DNA of 17,250 bases from Pseudomonadota bacterium (GCA_023416515.1 JAEZHP010000142.1:1-17250), one strand, 5' to 3'; positions 7,497-15,344 are shown, counted from the stretch's first letter. The notes: generated by a model not told the origin, from the sequence alone. Translations and numbers: made by a program.

Positions 7497-8087
7497 TCAG
7501 CAGGATTCGTATTTCCAGTTGCGGCGCTTGCCTTCCGCCATCCACTCGACTGCCTGGGTCACGCGCTTGGCGCGCGTCTCCGGCCGCTTCGCCTGAACCA
7601 CCCATTCGAGATATTCCCGCTGTGCGCTCGGCGGGAAGCCGTCATAGCTCGCTTGCGCAGCCGGGTTGGCGGCGAGCGCCCCGCGAAGGTCGTCGGGCAT
7701 CGCAATCGCTTCCTTGACCGTCTTGTTGCGGATCGGCTTCACGCCCTCGTCGATCAGCCTCATCGCCTTGCGGACGAGGTCGATCAGCGCATCGCGATCC
7801 GGCAAGTCCTCGACCTTGGTGATGCGTCCGAACTCGCCCATCGCACCGTTGCGGGCCTCGCCGACGCGGAGCTGCTGACCTTGCCAGAAGCCCATCACCG
7901 CATGGGCCTTGAACGCGGCCATGTTGGCGAGCGGGCGGCCATTGTAGAGGAAGGCGGGCATCCCCCATTTGACCGATTCCTCGACCTCGCCGGCGGCGTG
8001 GACCGAGTCGCGGATATAGGCGAGGATCGGCCGGGCGAACTCCGCCTGCTTGCCGATATATTCGTCGATACGAGGGTCCCGGCTCAT
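7497..8087 (-). CDS. YdeI/OmpD-associated family protein with DUF1801 domain
   Basis: A 196-residue cytosolic-type protein without signal peptide or membrane segment. Residues about 10-110 match the DUF1801 fold (the strand EESVKWGMPAFLYNGRPLANMAAF is typical), and the C-terminal part (about 140-190, DGFPPSAQREYLEWV, then AKRPETRAKRV) is the helical YdeI/OmpD-associated motif. Members are widespread. E. coli-type YdeI has been linked to peptide or bacteriocin tolerance, but the biochemical role is unknown. It lies 27 nt downstream of rarD on the same strand and probably shares its transcript. No link between the two functions is evident. Confidence 0.87.
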   Translation of the reverse strand: MSRDPRIDEYIGKQAEFARPILAYIRDSVHAAGEVEESVKWGMPAFLYNGRPLANMAAFKAHAVMGFWQGQQLRVGEARNGAMGEFGRITKVEDLPDRDALIDLVRKAMRLIDEGVKPIRNKTVKEAIAMPDDLRGALAANPAAQASYDGFPPSAQREYLEWVVQAKRPETRAKRVTQAVEWMAEGKRRNWKYESC

Positions 8088-8114
8088 GTGCCGAGGATGC
8101 CTCCGCCGAGACGC

Positions 8115-9056
8115 TCAGACAAGCGATTCCGCTTCCAGCGCCGGCGCCCGACGGGAGCGCATCGCGCGCCGCCAGCCGTCGATCGTGACGATCGCGAGCG
8201 CCGTCCAGATCGCCCCGAAGCAGACGAGATGCGCCGTGGTGAGATGCTCGCCGAACAGGATGACCGCCATCAGGAACTGAAGCGAAGGCGCGATATATTG
8301 CAGGAATCCCATGGTCGACAAAGGCAGGCGCCGTGCGGCCGCGGTGAACAGCAGCAGCGGGATGGCGGTGATCGCACCGCCCGCGACGAGGAGAAAGATC
8401 GTGCCCCAGCTCCAACTGCCTGGGCCGCCCTGCCCGGTCGAATCGACATAGACGATCCAGCCGAGAGCGATCGGGGCGAGCATCGCCGTTTCGATCGACA
8501 GCCCCTCGAGCGCGTCGACCGCGACGATCTTCCTCAGATAGCCGTAGAGAGCGAAGCTCGCCGCCAGGGTCAGGCTGATCCACAGCCCTGAGGCCGCGCC
8601 AACCGCGAGAACCGCGACGCCCGCGCCGGCGAGGCATGTGGCGAAGACCTGTGCCTTGCTCAGCCGCTCGCCGAGCAGCGCCACTCCGAGCAGGATGCTG
8701 ACTAGCGGATTGAGATAGTAGCCGAGGCTGCCCTCGAGCACGTGCCCGCTGACCACGGCCATGATGTAGACGAGCCAATTGATTGCAATGAGGACCGAGC
8801 TCGCGACCAGCGTCAGGACCACGCGCCGGGTCGCGAGCGCAGCCTTAAGCGAAGCCCAGCGACGCCACAGCGTGACCAGCACGGTCAGGAAGACGAGCGA
8901 CCAGATGATCCGATGAGCGAGAATCTCACCCGGGGAGACATGGACCAGCGCCTTGAAGTAAAGCGGCAGCACGCCCCACAGCAGATATGCCGAGAGGCCG
9001 AAGATCAGGCCTGCGCGGCGGTCCCGCGCGGCGTCCGGAGCAAGGCTGCTGCTCAT
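8115..9056 (-). CDS. rarD: RarD-type EamA/DMT family inner-membrane permease
   Basis: A 313-residue integral membrane protein of the drug/metabolite transporter superfamily, RarD subgroup. The start (GLIFGLSAYLLWGVLPLYFK, then GEILAHRIIWSLVFL) is the RarD signature, followed by about ten hydrophobic helices in two EamA halves. RarD was named from chloramphenicol sensitivity in Pseudomonas, but the transported compound is unknown. ATG 9056 gives the expected N-terminus MSSSLAPDAARDRRAG. There is no clear ribosome binding site before it. The gene is divergent from a small lipoprotein gene with a 75-nt gap and leads into the YdeI-like gene. Confidence 0.9.
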   Translation of the reverse strand: MSSSLAPDAARDRRAGLIFGLSAYLLWGVLPLYFKALVHVSPGEILAHRIIWSLVFLTVLVTLWRRWASLKAALATRRVVLTLVASSVLIAINWLVYIMAVVSGHVLEGSLGYYLNPLVSILLGVALLGERLSKAQVFATCLAGAGVAVLAVGAASGLWISLTLAASFALYGYLRKIVAVDALEGLSIETAMLAPIALGWIVYVDSTGQGGPGSWSWGTIFLLVAGGAITAIPLLLFTAAARRLPLSTMGFLQYIAPSLQFLMAVILFGEHLTTAHLVCFGAIWTALAIVTIDGWRRAMRSRRAPALEAESLV

Positions 9057-9131
9057 GAGGCGGCGAGCGAGTAGAGCAGGACCGATGGACCGGCAACCTC
9101 GTTTTACGTTGCAACTTAATAAGCTGGATTT

Positions 9132-9566
9132 ATGCGAAGCCTCTGCCTGATCCCGATCCTAACGGCCCTCGCCGCTGTCTCCGGATGCGGTGCTCCCCCG
9201 CCGCGCAACGAGCAGGGCGCGGCTTCAGCAGAGCCTTCCGAGAAGAGCCTGCCGCCGCTCGCCGAAACCGTGCAGACCGCGGACCGCGCGGACCTGCTTC
9301 CCCCAGGGGCGGCGATCGGGGGTGACTCGCCAAGTGGCGACGCCGAGACGATTACCTTCGAAAGCAGCAATCCGCCGGCACGCCTGCTCGACTGGTACCA
9401 CGACGGACAGCGTGGCTTCCGGATTGGAAGCGAGATGCAGGAAGGCGCCGAATATGTGCTGAGCGGCTCGACCCGCGCCCCCGCCGGTGAGCGCCGTTTC
9501 ACCATCCGCCTCGCCCCCGGCCGGTCCGGCGGCACAAGCGGAATGATCCTTTTTACGGATCGCTGA
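9132..9566 (+). CDS. Hypothetical lipoprotein with C-terminal YPGA/WYxD-type module
   Basis: A 144-residue lipoprotein with signal MRSLCLIPILTALAAVSGC (Cys19). A low-complexity linker (20-55) leads to a C-terminal module at about 56-142 with the pattern LPPGA, ITF, LLDWYHDGQRGF, LSGS and IRLAPG. The same order occurs in the lipoprotein at 10003-10662. This resembles a small alpha/beta periplasmic module in which a potential helix carrying WY-D is followed by several strands. Function is unknown. ATG 9132 is the only start compatible with the signal peptide. The following gene begins 1 nt after its stop. Confidence 0.78.
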   Translation: MRSLCLIPILTALAAVSGCGAPPPRNEQGAASAEPSEKSLPPLAETVQTADRADLLPPGAAIGGDSPSGDAETITFESSNPPARLLDWYHDGQRGFRIGSEMQEGAEYVLSGSTRAPAGERRFTIRLAPGRSGGTSGMILFTDR

Positions 9567-9567
9567 C

Positions 9568-9951
9568 TTGGCCGCGCTCGCCGATCCCGAGGAAGTGCGC
9601 GCCCATTTGATCGGCGCAGCGGCGGCGGGCACTGCGCTCACTTATTCCGAACTGCTCGAGAGGCTCGGCTACCCGTTTTCGCGGCCGCGCATGCGCCAGC
9701 TCTGCGTGCTGCTGGGCGAGGTTGACTCGATCGGCGCCGCCCGGGGCGAGCCGGAACTGGCGGTTCTGGTGGTGCGACAGTCGGACGGACTTCCCGGCCA
9801 GGGCTGGTGGGTCGGCGCGGCGCGGCAATATGGCTATGCCGGCCCCTGGGAGGGGCCGGAGGCGAAAGGCTTCGTCGCCGGGCTCCAAGCGCTAAGCTTC
9901 GCTTTCTGGGCGTCCCGCGCCGGGACGGTCCCGCCAAGAGACGCCGGTTAA
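9568..9951 (+). CDS. Small conserved-looking protein of unknown function (TTG start)
   Basis: A 127-residue protein without signal peptide. The middle part (LTYSELLERLGYPFSRPRMR, then LAVLVVRQSDGLPGQGWW) looks like a helical DNA-binding-type start followed by a beta strand and a PGxGWW turn. It faintly recalls winged-helix or alkyltransferase-like N-termini, but I cannot assign a family. The proposed start is TTG 9568, one nucleotide after the upstream stop, suggesting coupling. GTG 9595 is a fallback that would remove nine residues. The coding frame is supported by continuous high third-position GC and sensible residue composition. Context: between two related lipoprotein genes. Confidence 0.65.
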   Translation: MAALADPEEVRAHLIGAAAAGTALTYSELLERLGYPFSRPRMRQLCVLLGEVDSIGAARGEPELAVLVVRQSDGLPGQGWWVGAARQYGYAGPWEGPEAKGFVAGLQALSFAFWASRAGTVPPRDAG

Positions 9952-10002
9952 CCACAAGCGCTCACCCATTGTCGTTCCGCATGAGGCATAAGCGGGATCG
10001 TG

Positions 10003-10662
10003 ATGCGCGACCGAAAAGGCCATGCCATGCTGTTCTGCGCCGCTTCCGCGGGGCTCCTCCTGCTCGCCGGGTGCGGCGGCTCGACGGAGACGAACAACCT
10101 CGCCCAGCTCGACAATGCTATCGCCGCGGCCGATGCCGACCCGGCGCTGACAAGCGCGTTGCAGGACGACATCCTCGTCGACCCGGCTCTGGTCCAGCAA
10201 TCCAACGCCAATGCGGTGCGCCAGCCCGAGCGCCCCCTCACCGCGCAATATCCGCTGACCCGCGCCGCTTCGAATGGGCAGAGCGGCTCGGCCGGCAATC
10301 CCGAAGCGCCGATCGCAGGCGCGTGCGGAGTACCGATCCAATATGGCCGCGAATGGGCGGAGCGGCTTCCTGCGGAGTTTCCGGCTTATCCGGGCGGGCG
10401 GGTGACCGAGGCGGCCGGAGTCAATCACGGCAATTGCCGGATGCGCGTGGTCACCTTCACGACCGGCCATAATTGGCAGCAGGTGATCGGCTGGTACCGC
10501 GACGTGGCTATCCGGGCCGGCTTCGACGCCGAGCAGCAGGCGCGCGGCGGCGACCAGATCCTCGCGGGCGTCAATCCGCGTACCGACGGCGCCTATTATC
10601 TGATCGTCACGCCCGGACAGGGCGGCTCTGAAGTGGCGCTGATCGTCAACAACGGCCGCTGA
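10003..10662 (+). CDS. Hypothetical lipoprotein, related module to the gene at 9132
   Basis: A 219-residue lipoprotein. The signal peptide begins with a charged MRDRKGH and ends in LLLLAGC (Cys24). Residues 25-105 are an Ala/Asp/Gln-rich linker. Residues about 123-219 form a module with FPAYPGGRV, VVTFTTG, VIGWYRDVAIRAGF, ILAGV and LIVTPGQGGSEVALIV, the same order seen in the lipoprotein at 9132-9566. Cys108 and Cys145 in the mature part may form a disulfide. This pattern recalls periplasmic modules that start YPGA and carry a FYR-D helix, but no function is known. ATG 10003 is preferred because it keeps the basic n-region. ATG 10027 and GTG 10000 are in frame. Confidence 0.78.
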   Translation: MRDRKGHAMLFCAASAGLLLLAGCGGSTETNNLAQLDNAIAAADADPALTSALQDDILVDPALVQQSNANAVRQPERPLTAQYPLTRAASNGQSGSAGNPEAPIAGACGVPIQYGREWAERLPAEFPAYPGGRVTEAAGVNHGNCRMRVVTFTTGHNWQQVIGWYRDVAIRAGFDAEQQARGGDQILAGVNPRTDGAYYLIVTPGQGGSEVALIVNNGR

Positions 10663-10668
10663 GGCGAC

Positions 10669-11238
10669 CTACCAGACCATTCCTCGCTCGCTCGCGCCGC
10701 AGGCGCCCGACAGCTGATCGATCGCATCGTCCGGATTGCGCGTCACGAGCAGCTGGGTCCGACGGGCGGCGGAGATGAAGCCAGCTTCGACCGCGGTGTC
10801 GAGAAAGGCGAGCATCGAGTCCCAAAAGCCGTCCTCGCTCAGCACGGCAAAGGGCTTGGCGTGGTAGCCGAGCGCGTTCCAGCTCCATGCCTCGAACAGT
10901 TCGTCCAACGTGCCGACTCCGCCGGGAATGGCGACGAAGGCGTCGGTGAGCTCGGTCATCAGCGCCTTGCGCTGGTGCATCGAGGTGACGACGTGGAGTT
11001 CCGTAAGGCCGGTATGGGCGACCTCGAGGTCAACCAAGGCTTGGGGGATGACGCCAAAGGCCTCGCCGCCCGCCGCGAGCACCGAATCGGCGATCACTCC
11101 CATCAAGCCACGATGGCCGCCGCCATAGACGAGGCCGATGCCGCGCTCGGCCATGCGCGTGCCGAGCCGCCGCGCGAGGTCGGCATGGGCCGGATCGGTG
11201 CCCATCGAGGAGCCGCAATAGACCGCCAGTCGCTTCAC
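10669..11238 (-). CDS. LOG family protein (nucleoside 5'-monophosphate phosphoribohydrolase)
   Basis: A 189-residue cytosolic enzyme of the TIGR00730/LOG family. These remove the base from nucleoside 5'-monophosphates (AMP in bacteria, cytokinin ribotides in plants). The fold begins with MKRLAVYCGSS. The active-site motif PGGVGTLDE spans 105-113, and the partner MHQRK spans 87-91 with Arg90 and Lys91. GLVYGGGHRGLMG is the phosphate-binding region. Length is normal. It follows the adenosine kinase gene on the same strand by 61 nt. Both act on adenine nucleosides or nucleotides, so a shared purine-salvage theme is plausible but inferred. It converges on the lipoprotein gene with a 6-nt gap. Confidence 0.92.
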   Translation of the reverse strand: MKRLAVYCGSSMGTDPAHADLARRLGTRMAERGIGLVYGGGHRGLMGVIADSVLAAGGEAFGVIPQALVDLEVAHTGLTELHVVTSMHQRKALMTELTDAFVAIPGGVGTLDELFEAWSWNALGYHAKPFAVLSEDGFWDSMLAFLDTAVEAGFISAARRTQLLVTRNPDDAIDQLSGACGASERGMVW

Positions 11239-11271
11239 GTGTCTCTCACCTTCAGAAATGCGGCGGACGAA

Positions 11272-11290
11272 TGGGCCCGGCGCGGGCCCA
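11272..11290. repeat. Inverted repeat between adenosine kinase and LOG genes
   Basis: TGGGCCC (11272-11278) and GGGCCCA (11284-11290) form a perfect 7-bp stem with loop GGCGC, 9 nt past the stop of the adenosine kinase gene on the minus strand. No T-tract follows on that strand, so it is not a canonical intrinsic terminator. It may stabilise the 3' end of the upstream message. Confidence 0.4.
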
Positions 11291-11299
11291 AGTAAAGCA

Positions 11300-12286
11300 T
11301 CAGCGCGCGATCAATGACTTGAGGTCGGCCTTCGGGCGGGCGCCGAAATGGGAGATCACCTCGGCCGCCGTGATCGCACCGAGTCGGAGGCTCTCCGCGA
11401 GGGGCTCGCCGCGGGTGTGGCCGTAGAGGAAGCCGGCGGCGAACAGGTCGCCTGCGCCGGTGGTGTCGACAACTCGCTCCACGGGCTCGGCAGGAGCGGA
11501 GACTCGCTCGCCGCGGTGAATGGCCGTCGCGCCGTCGCATCCGCGAGTGACGACAAGCAATTCCACCTGTCGAGCGGCTTTGGCGATGGCTTCCTCCACG
11601 TCGCCCGTGTCGGCGAGGGCGGCGAGCTCGACCTCGTTGAGAAAGAGCATGTCGATCTTGCCCTCAGCGAGCAGGCGGGCGAAGCGGTCATGCTCGCGGC
11701 GGATGCAGGCGATGTCCGAGGGGGTGAGCGCAACCTTGCGTCCCGCCTGATGGGCGATCGCGACGGCGTGCTCCATCGCGGATCGAGCGACGGGCGAGTC
11801 CCACAGATAGCCTTCGAGGTAGAGGATCGCGGAGTCCCGGACCTGGTCCGCGTCGATCATCTCGGGCGAGAGGAGGTGGGCGGCGCCAGGAAAGGTGCAC
11901 ATCGAGCGCTGCGCGTCGTCGGTGACGAGGATCAGGCAGCGCGCGGTGGCTACTCCGTCGCTATTGGCTGCGGTCGCATATTCGATGCCGGCGTCGTGGA
12001 GCTCGCGAGTGAACAGGGCGCCGAGGCGGTCGTCGCCGACCTGGCCGACGAAGCCCGCCTTCCCGCCAAGCGCTGCGAGGCCGACCGCGGTGTTGGCGGC
12101 CGAGCCGCCGCTGATCTCGCGCGCGCCGGTCATGCGGGCGTGAAGGTCGAGGGCTTCCGCCTCGCACAGCAGGCGCATCGAGCCTTTGACGAGGCCGGCC
12201 CCCTGGACCAGCGCCTCGTCGGCGGGGGCGATGACGTCGACGATGGCGTTGCCGATCGCAAGCACGTCGAGCCGGGCCGCGGCCAC
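11300..12286 (-). CDS. Adenosine kinase (PfkB family sugar/nucleoside kinase)
   Basis: A 328-residue ribokinase-family enzyme expected to phosphorylate adenosine to AMP. The N-terminus LDVLAIGNAIVDVIAPAD and GGSAANTAVGLAALGG (PfkB signature 1) match the adenosine-kinase-type branch common in alphaproteobacteria. DTTGAGD (274-280) is signature 2 with catalytic Asp280 and the anion hole. Substrate assignment rests on overall resemblance; other nucleosides are possible. Start GTG 12286 lies 4 nt after the gpmA stop. An in-frame ATG at 12346 lies inside gpmA and would add a Ser/Thr-rich extension foreign to the family. Last gene of the DUF4136-M14-gpmA series, likely translated from that message. 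Confidence 0.9.
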   Translation of the reverse strand: MAAARLDVLAIGNAIVDVIAPADEALVQGAGLVKGSMRLLCEAEALDLHARMTGAREISGGSAANTAVGLAALGGKAGFVGQVGDDRLGALFTRELHDAGIEYATAANSDGVATARCLILVTDDAQRSMCTFPGAAHLLSPEMIDADQVRDSAILYLEGYLWDSPVARSAMEHAVAIAHQAGRKVALTPSDIACIRREHDRFARLLAEGKIDMLFLNEVELAALADTGDVEEAIAKAARQVELLVVTRGCDGATAIHRGERVSAPAEPVERVVDTTGAGDLFAAGFLYGHTRGEPLAESLRLGAITAAEVISHFGARPKADLKSLIAR

Positions 12287-12290
12287 GACG

Positions 12291-12977
12291 CTAGCGGTCC
12301 TTGAGGTAGTAGCGCTCCAGCGCGTTGAGGTCGTCGTCGAGCTCATAGACGATCGGCTGGCCGGTCGGGATTTCGAGGCCGGTGATCTCGTCGTCCGGGA
12401 TGTTCGACAGGTGCTTCACGAGCGCCCGAAGCGAATTGCCGTGGGCCGAGATCAGCACCCGCTTGCCGTCCTTAAGGGCAGGAACGATGCGCTCCTCCCA
12501 ATAGGGTAGGACTCGGGCGATCGTGTCCTTGAGGCTCTCGGTCTGGGGGATCGGAACGCCCTTGTAGCGAACGTCCTTGGCGAGGTCCCAGGGATTGCCT
12601 TCCTCGGGAAGCGGCGGCGGAATGTCGAAGCTCCGCCGCCAGATGTGGACCTGCTCATCGCCATGCCTGGCGCGGGTCTCGTTCTTGTCGAGACCGGTGA
12701 GGCCGCCATAATGGCGCTCGTTGAGGCGCCAGTCCTTCTCTTCCGGAAGCCAGAGGCGACCCATCGCCTCGAGCGCCAGATGGAGGGTCTTGATCGCCCG
12801 AGTCTGCAAGCTGGTGAAGGTCAGGTCGAAGTCGAGGCCGCGGTCGCGCATCAGCTCACCCGCGGCCCAGGCCTCGCGCTCGCCCTGCTCGGTGAGGTCG
12901 ACGTCCCACCAGCCGGTGAAGCGGTTCTCGAGGTTCCACGCCGACTGGCCGTGGCGGATCAGGACAAGCTTCGGCAT
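12291..12977 (-). CDS. gpmA: 2,3-bisphosphoglycerate-dependent phosphoglycerate mutase
   Basis: A glycolytic/gluconeogenic enzyme interconverting 3- and 2-phosphoglycerate, 228 residues, cytosolic. The histidine phosphatase motif LIRHGQS carries the phospho-acceptor His9. Arg60 (TSLQTRAIKT), acid Glu87 in LNERHYG and second His179 in ISAHGNS complete the site. It is shorter than E. coli GpmA (250) and lacks part of the C-terminal tail, as in many alphaproteobacteria. ATG 12977 overlaps the stop of the upstream peptidase gene by one base (TGATG). A longer reading to 13052 would run into that gene. The placement of a core glycolytic gene in an operon with a peptidase and a lipoprotein is unusual. 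Confidence 0.95.
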   Translation of the reverse strand: MPKLVLIRHGQSAWNLENRFTGWWDVDLTEQGEREAWAAGELMRDRGLDFDLTFTSLQTRAIKTLHLALEAMGRLWLPEEKDWRLNERHYGGLTGLDKNETRARHGDEQVHIWRRSFDIPPPLPEEGNPWDLAKDVRYKGVPIPQTESLKDTIARVLPYWEERIVPALKDGKRVLISAHGNSLRALVKHLSNIPDDEITGLEIPTGQPIVYELDDDLNALERYYLKDR

Positions 12978-14110
12978 CAGGCGCGATAGTCCGCCAGCTC
13001 GTCCAGAATTCCGTGGAGCGCGTCGAGGCACGAGCGCGCAAGCGCCCTGCACCGGTCCGGCGACCAGCCATATTCGGGATCGGGCAGGTCGTCATTGTCC
13101 TTGAACGGCATTTCAAGGGTCATCGACACCGCTCCGAACCGCTCGGCAATCTGGGCCGTCGACATCGACATGTTGGCCTGGCCGGGCTTGGCGACTTCGT
13201 AGCCGTGGCGGGTCTGGAAATCGGGCGAACGCGCGACGAGCTCGTTGGCGAAACGGTGGAACAGCTCGAGCTGCTCCTCCTTGATGCTCGGAATGCCCTC
13301 GAAGCCGGCGAGGAAGTTGTGCGGGATCGCTTCGTCGCCATGGACGTCCATTGCGAAGTCGACGCCGGACTCGTCCATCGCCTTGAGCACGTGCACGACC
13401 TCGGGGCTCTTCTCGAGGCTCGGCGCGTGCCACTCGCGATTGAGGTTGATGCCCGCCGCGTTGGTGCGAAGGTGGCCACGACGCGAACCATCCGGGTTCA
13501 TGTTGGGGACGATATGGAGGGTCGCCCGCTGGCGGAGCTGGCGGGCGACTGGGTCGGACGTGTCGAGCAGCTTCTCCAGCGCTCCTTCCATCCACCATTC
13601 CGCCATGGTCTCGCCGGGATGCTGGCGGCCGTAGATCCACAGCTGAAGCGGACCGTCGCCCATGCGGAGATAGTCGATCTCCTGGCCATCGAGGGTCTGG
13701 CCGAGCGAGCGGTAGGCGACACCCGGATGCTCGATCACCGAGGCGATGAGGTCGTGGTGGCGCTCCATCGTGTAGGGCGCGAAATAGGCGACCCAGACGC
13801 TGTCGGCGGCCGGGCTGAGACGGATCGTGAGGGCGCCGTCGGCGTAAGAGGAATCGGTGCGTTCCCACTCCTCGCGGTCGTAGGAGACGCAGGCGCGGTA
13901 GCCGTCCCAGCCGTTCGGGTAGGCGGAACCCGCGGCGTTGACGATTCGCAGCTCAAGGTCGCGGCCGGCGGCGCCGGTCACTCGGAAATAGAACCACTGA
14001 TAGAAGTCGGACTGGTGGTCCTTGACGATCTCGAGGGCGACTTGGTCGCCATTGACGGCGACCAGCTTGATGTTGCCGCCGTCGAAGGGGCTGGTGATTG
14101 AAAGGGTCAT
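12977..14110 (-). CDS. M14 zinc carboxypeptidase, cytosolic carboxypeptidase (CCP)-like
   Basis: A 377-residue metallocarboxypeptidase without signal peptide. Residues about 1-125 form the beta-sandwich N-terminal domain found before M14 in the CCP/Nna1 group. Catalytic domain: zinc ligands His164 and Glu167 in QHPGET, His257 in DVHGDE, substrate-binding NPDG (205-208) and NLNREW (222-227), and general base Glu333 in TLEMPF. Eukaryotic relatives trim glutamates from tubulin; bacterial substrates are unknown. All catalytic residues are present, so it should be active. Its start overlaps the stop of the upstream DUF4136 gene by 4 nt (ATGA), and its stop overlaps the gpmA start. Confidence 0.92.
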   Translation of the reverse strand: MTLSITSPFDGGNIKLVAVNGDQVALEIVKDHQSDFYQWFYFRVTGAAGRDLELRIVNAAGSAYPNGWDGYRACVSYDREEWERTDSSYADGALTIRLSPAADSVWVAYFAPYTMERHHDLIASVIEHPGVAYRSLGQTLDGQEIDYLRMGDGPLQLWIYGRQHPGETMAEWWMEGALEKLLDTSDPVARQLRQRATLHIVPNMNPDGSRRGHLRTNAAGINLNREWHAPSLEKSPEVVHVLKAMDESGVDFAMDVHGDEAIPHNFLAGFEGIPSIKEEQLELFHRFANELVARSPDFQTRHGYEVAKPGQANMSMSTAQIAERFGAVSMTLEMPFKDNDDLPDPEYGWSPDRCRALARSCLDALHGILDELADYRA

Positions 14111-14715
14111 GGCACGCGGATAGTGCGCCCGGATTCTCCTGGGAAGCCTTGAAACAGCGCCGGCGCGAGTCGGTCCACGGCATTCGCCGCATTGGCGAGA
14201 GGCGAGTTGCCGCGAGCGTCCATCTGAGCCCGGCCTTCCCAGATGGCGGTTCCGTCGGAACGGCGCTGGAGGCGAACCGCGAGCTCGGTGGTGACGACCA
14301 TGTTCGGCCGCCAGCCGCCGATCGGCACCTGGATCCCGGTGCCTATCCCGAAGCCGCCGCCGAGATAGCCGCCGCCGCCGATGCCGATGCTGATCCCCGA
14401 GCGGCGGGCGCTTTCGCGGGCGCCCTGGCTGACCCGAACCAGGGCGACCTGCTCGGAGCGGGCGTTGCCGCGTGTGACCTGCCAGCCGAGTCGGCTGAGC
14501 TCGCGCTCGACGGCATTGGCGAAGCGGTTGAATTCGAAGCTTCCGGCCTGGCTCGAATCCACCGGCTCGACCGAGATGGTGCCGCGCGCCGGTTCGCTGC
14601 CGAGATGGAAGCGGGTGACGTCGACTCCGGAGCTGACCATCCCGTCATTGGTGGCGCATCCGGCGACCAGGGCGGCAAGGCCGATCGCGGCGCCGCGCAG
14701 GAGCAAAAGCTTCAT
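14107..14715 (-). CDS. DUF4136 domain-containing lipoprotein
   Basis: A 202-residue lipoprotein. The signal MKLLLLRGAAIGLAALVAGC gives lipidated Cys20. The mature part follows the DUF4136 layout: strand VDVTRFHL, helix FNRFANAVERELSRLGWQV, strand EQVALVRVS, a Gly-rich turn (about 108-130, ISIGIGGGGYLGGGFGIG), then LAVRLQRRSDGTAIWEGRAQ and a final helix. Function of the family is unknown. It is likely on the periplasmic face of a membrane. GAGGG lies 4-5 nt before ATG 14715. First gene of the minus-strand operon that continues into the M14 peptidase (4-nt overlap), gpmA and adenosine kinase. Confidence 0.88.
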   Translation of the reverse strand: MKLLLLRGAAIGLAALVAGCATNDGMVSSGVDVTRFHLGSEPARGTISVEPVDSSQAGSFEFNRFANAVERELSRLGWQVTRGNARSEQVALVRVSQGARESARRSGISIGIGGGGYLGGGFGIGTGIQVPIGGWRPNMVVTTELAVRLQRRSDGTAIWEGRAQMDARGNSPLANAANAVDRLAPALFQGFPGESGRTIRVP

Positions 14716-14792
14716 GTCACCCTCTCGTCTTCGGTCCAGTCCTTCGGTGGTCTAACGATCCTTCGAGAATTTCGGTTCATGTCGCGCCGGGG

Positions 14793-15269
14793 TCACCGCG
14801 AAGGGCGCGGCGCCGGTTCGGGCAAGGGATAGGCGGTGGTGCTCTTCACCCTTTCCATCGCGAAGCGCGAGGTGACGTTCTTGAGCGGGACCGCTCCGAT
14901 CAGACGCTTATAGAAAATGTCGAAGTCGGCCATGCTGCCGACCGCGACCCGAAGCAGATAGTCCACGTCTCCAGCCATTCTGTACACCTCCATCACCTCC
15001 GGCATCGAGCGGACCTCGTCGGCGAAGCGGGTGAGCCATTCGGCGGAATGGTCGCCGGTCTCGACCTCGACGAAGACGGTGATTCCGGCGCCGATCGCGT
15101 CGGGATCGAGCAAGGCAACTCGGCCGGTGATCACTCCCGCGGCTTCGAGCTTTTGAATCCGCCGCCAGCAGGGCGTCTGCGACAGGTTCACCCGCTTGGC
15201 GATCTCCGCGACCGGGATCGAGGCGTCCTGTTGAAGGATTGCGAGGATCTTGAGGTCGGTCCGGTCCAT
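14793..15269 (-). CDS. Lrp/AsnC family transcriptional regulator
   Basis: A 158-residue DNA-binding regulator. The N-terminal helix-turn-helix covers about residues 4-50 (MDRTDLKILAILQQDASIPV, then VNLSQTPCWRRIQKLEAAGVI with the recognition helix). The C-terminal RAM/AsnC domain covers about 65-145 (ITVFVEVETGDHSAEW, MAGDVDYLLRVAV), the ligand-binding and oligomerisation part. The TPCWRRIQKLE variant is common in alphaproteobacterial Lrp proteins. ATG 15269 has GGAG 7 nt upstream. A longer open frame reaching 16688 lies antisense to the peroxidase gene and is not coding. It is divergent from the cyclooxygenase-like gene, so that gene is the natural candidate target, along with its own promoter. 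The inducer is unknown. Confidence 0.94.
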   Translation of the reverse strand: MDRTDLKILAILQQDASIPVAEIAKRVNLSQTPCWRRIQKLEAAGVITGRVALLDPDAIGAGITVFVEVETGDHSAEWLTRFADEVRSMPEVMEVYRMAGDVDYLLRVAVGSMADFDIFYKRLIGAVPLKNVTSRFAMERVKSTTAYPLPEPAPRPSR

Positions 15270-15344
15270 CGGCGCGCTCCGCTGATTCGCGGAAATTCCT
15301 TCCGCCGAAGCCCGCTTCCCGGGAAAAATCTCGCGCGGCAAGGG

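Noticed and set aside
7642..8778. 378-codon minus-strand frame spanning rarD and the YdeI-like gene
   Set aside because: It is an out-of-frame reading across two recognised genes, rich in Arg and without motifs.
9108..9115. Palindrome GTTGCAAC upstream of the small lipoprotein gene as an operator
   Set aside because: It is 8 bp without extended symmetry or a second copy nearby, too little to support a site.
11272..11290. GC hairpin as an intrinsic terminator for the gpmA/adenosine kinase operon
   Set aside because: No T-tract follows on the minus strand, so it is listed only as an inverted repeat.
11348..12304. 318-codon plus-strand open frame over the adenosine kinase gene
   Set aside because: It mirrors a well-conserved kinase on the other strand, and its translation shows no recognisable motif.
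13013..14101. 362-codon plus-strand open frame over the M14 peptidase gene
   Set aside because: It is antisense to a gene with all catalytic residues in place; its composition is that of a complement frame.
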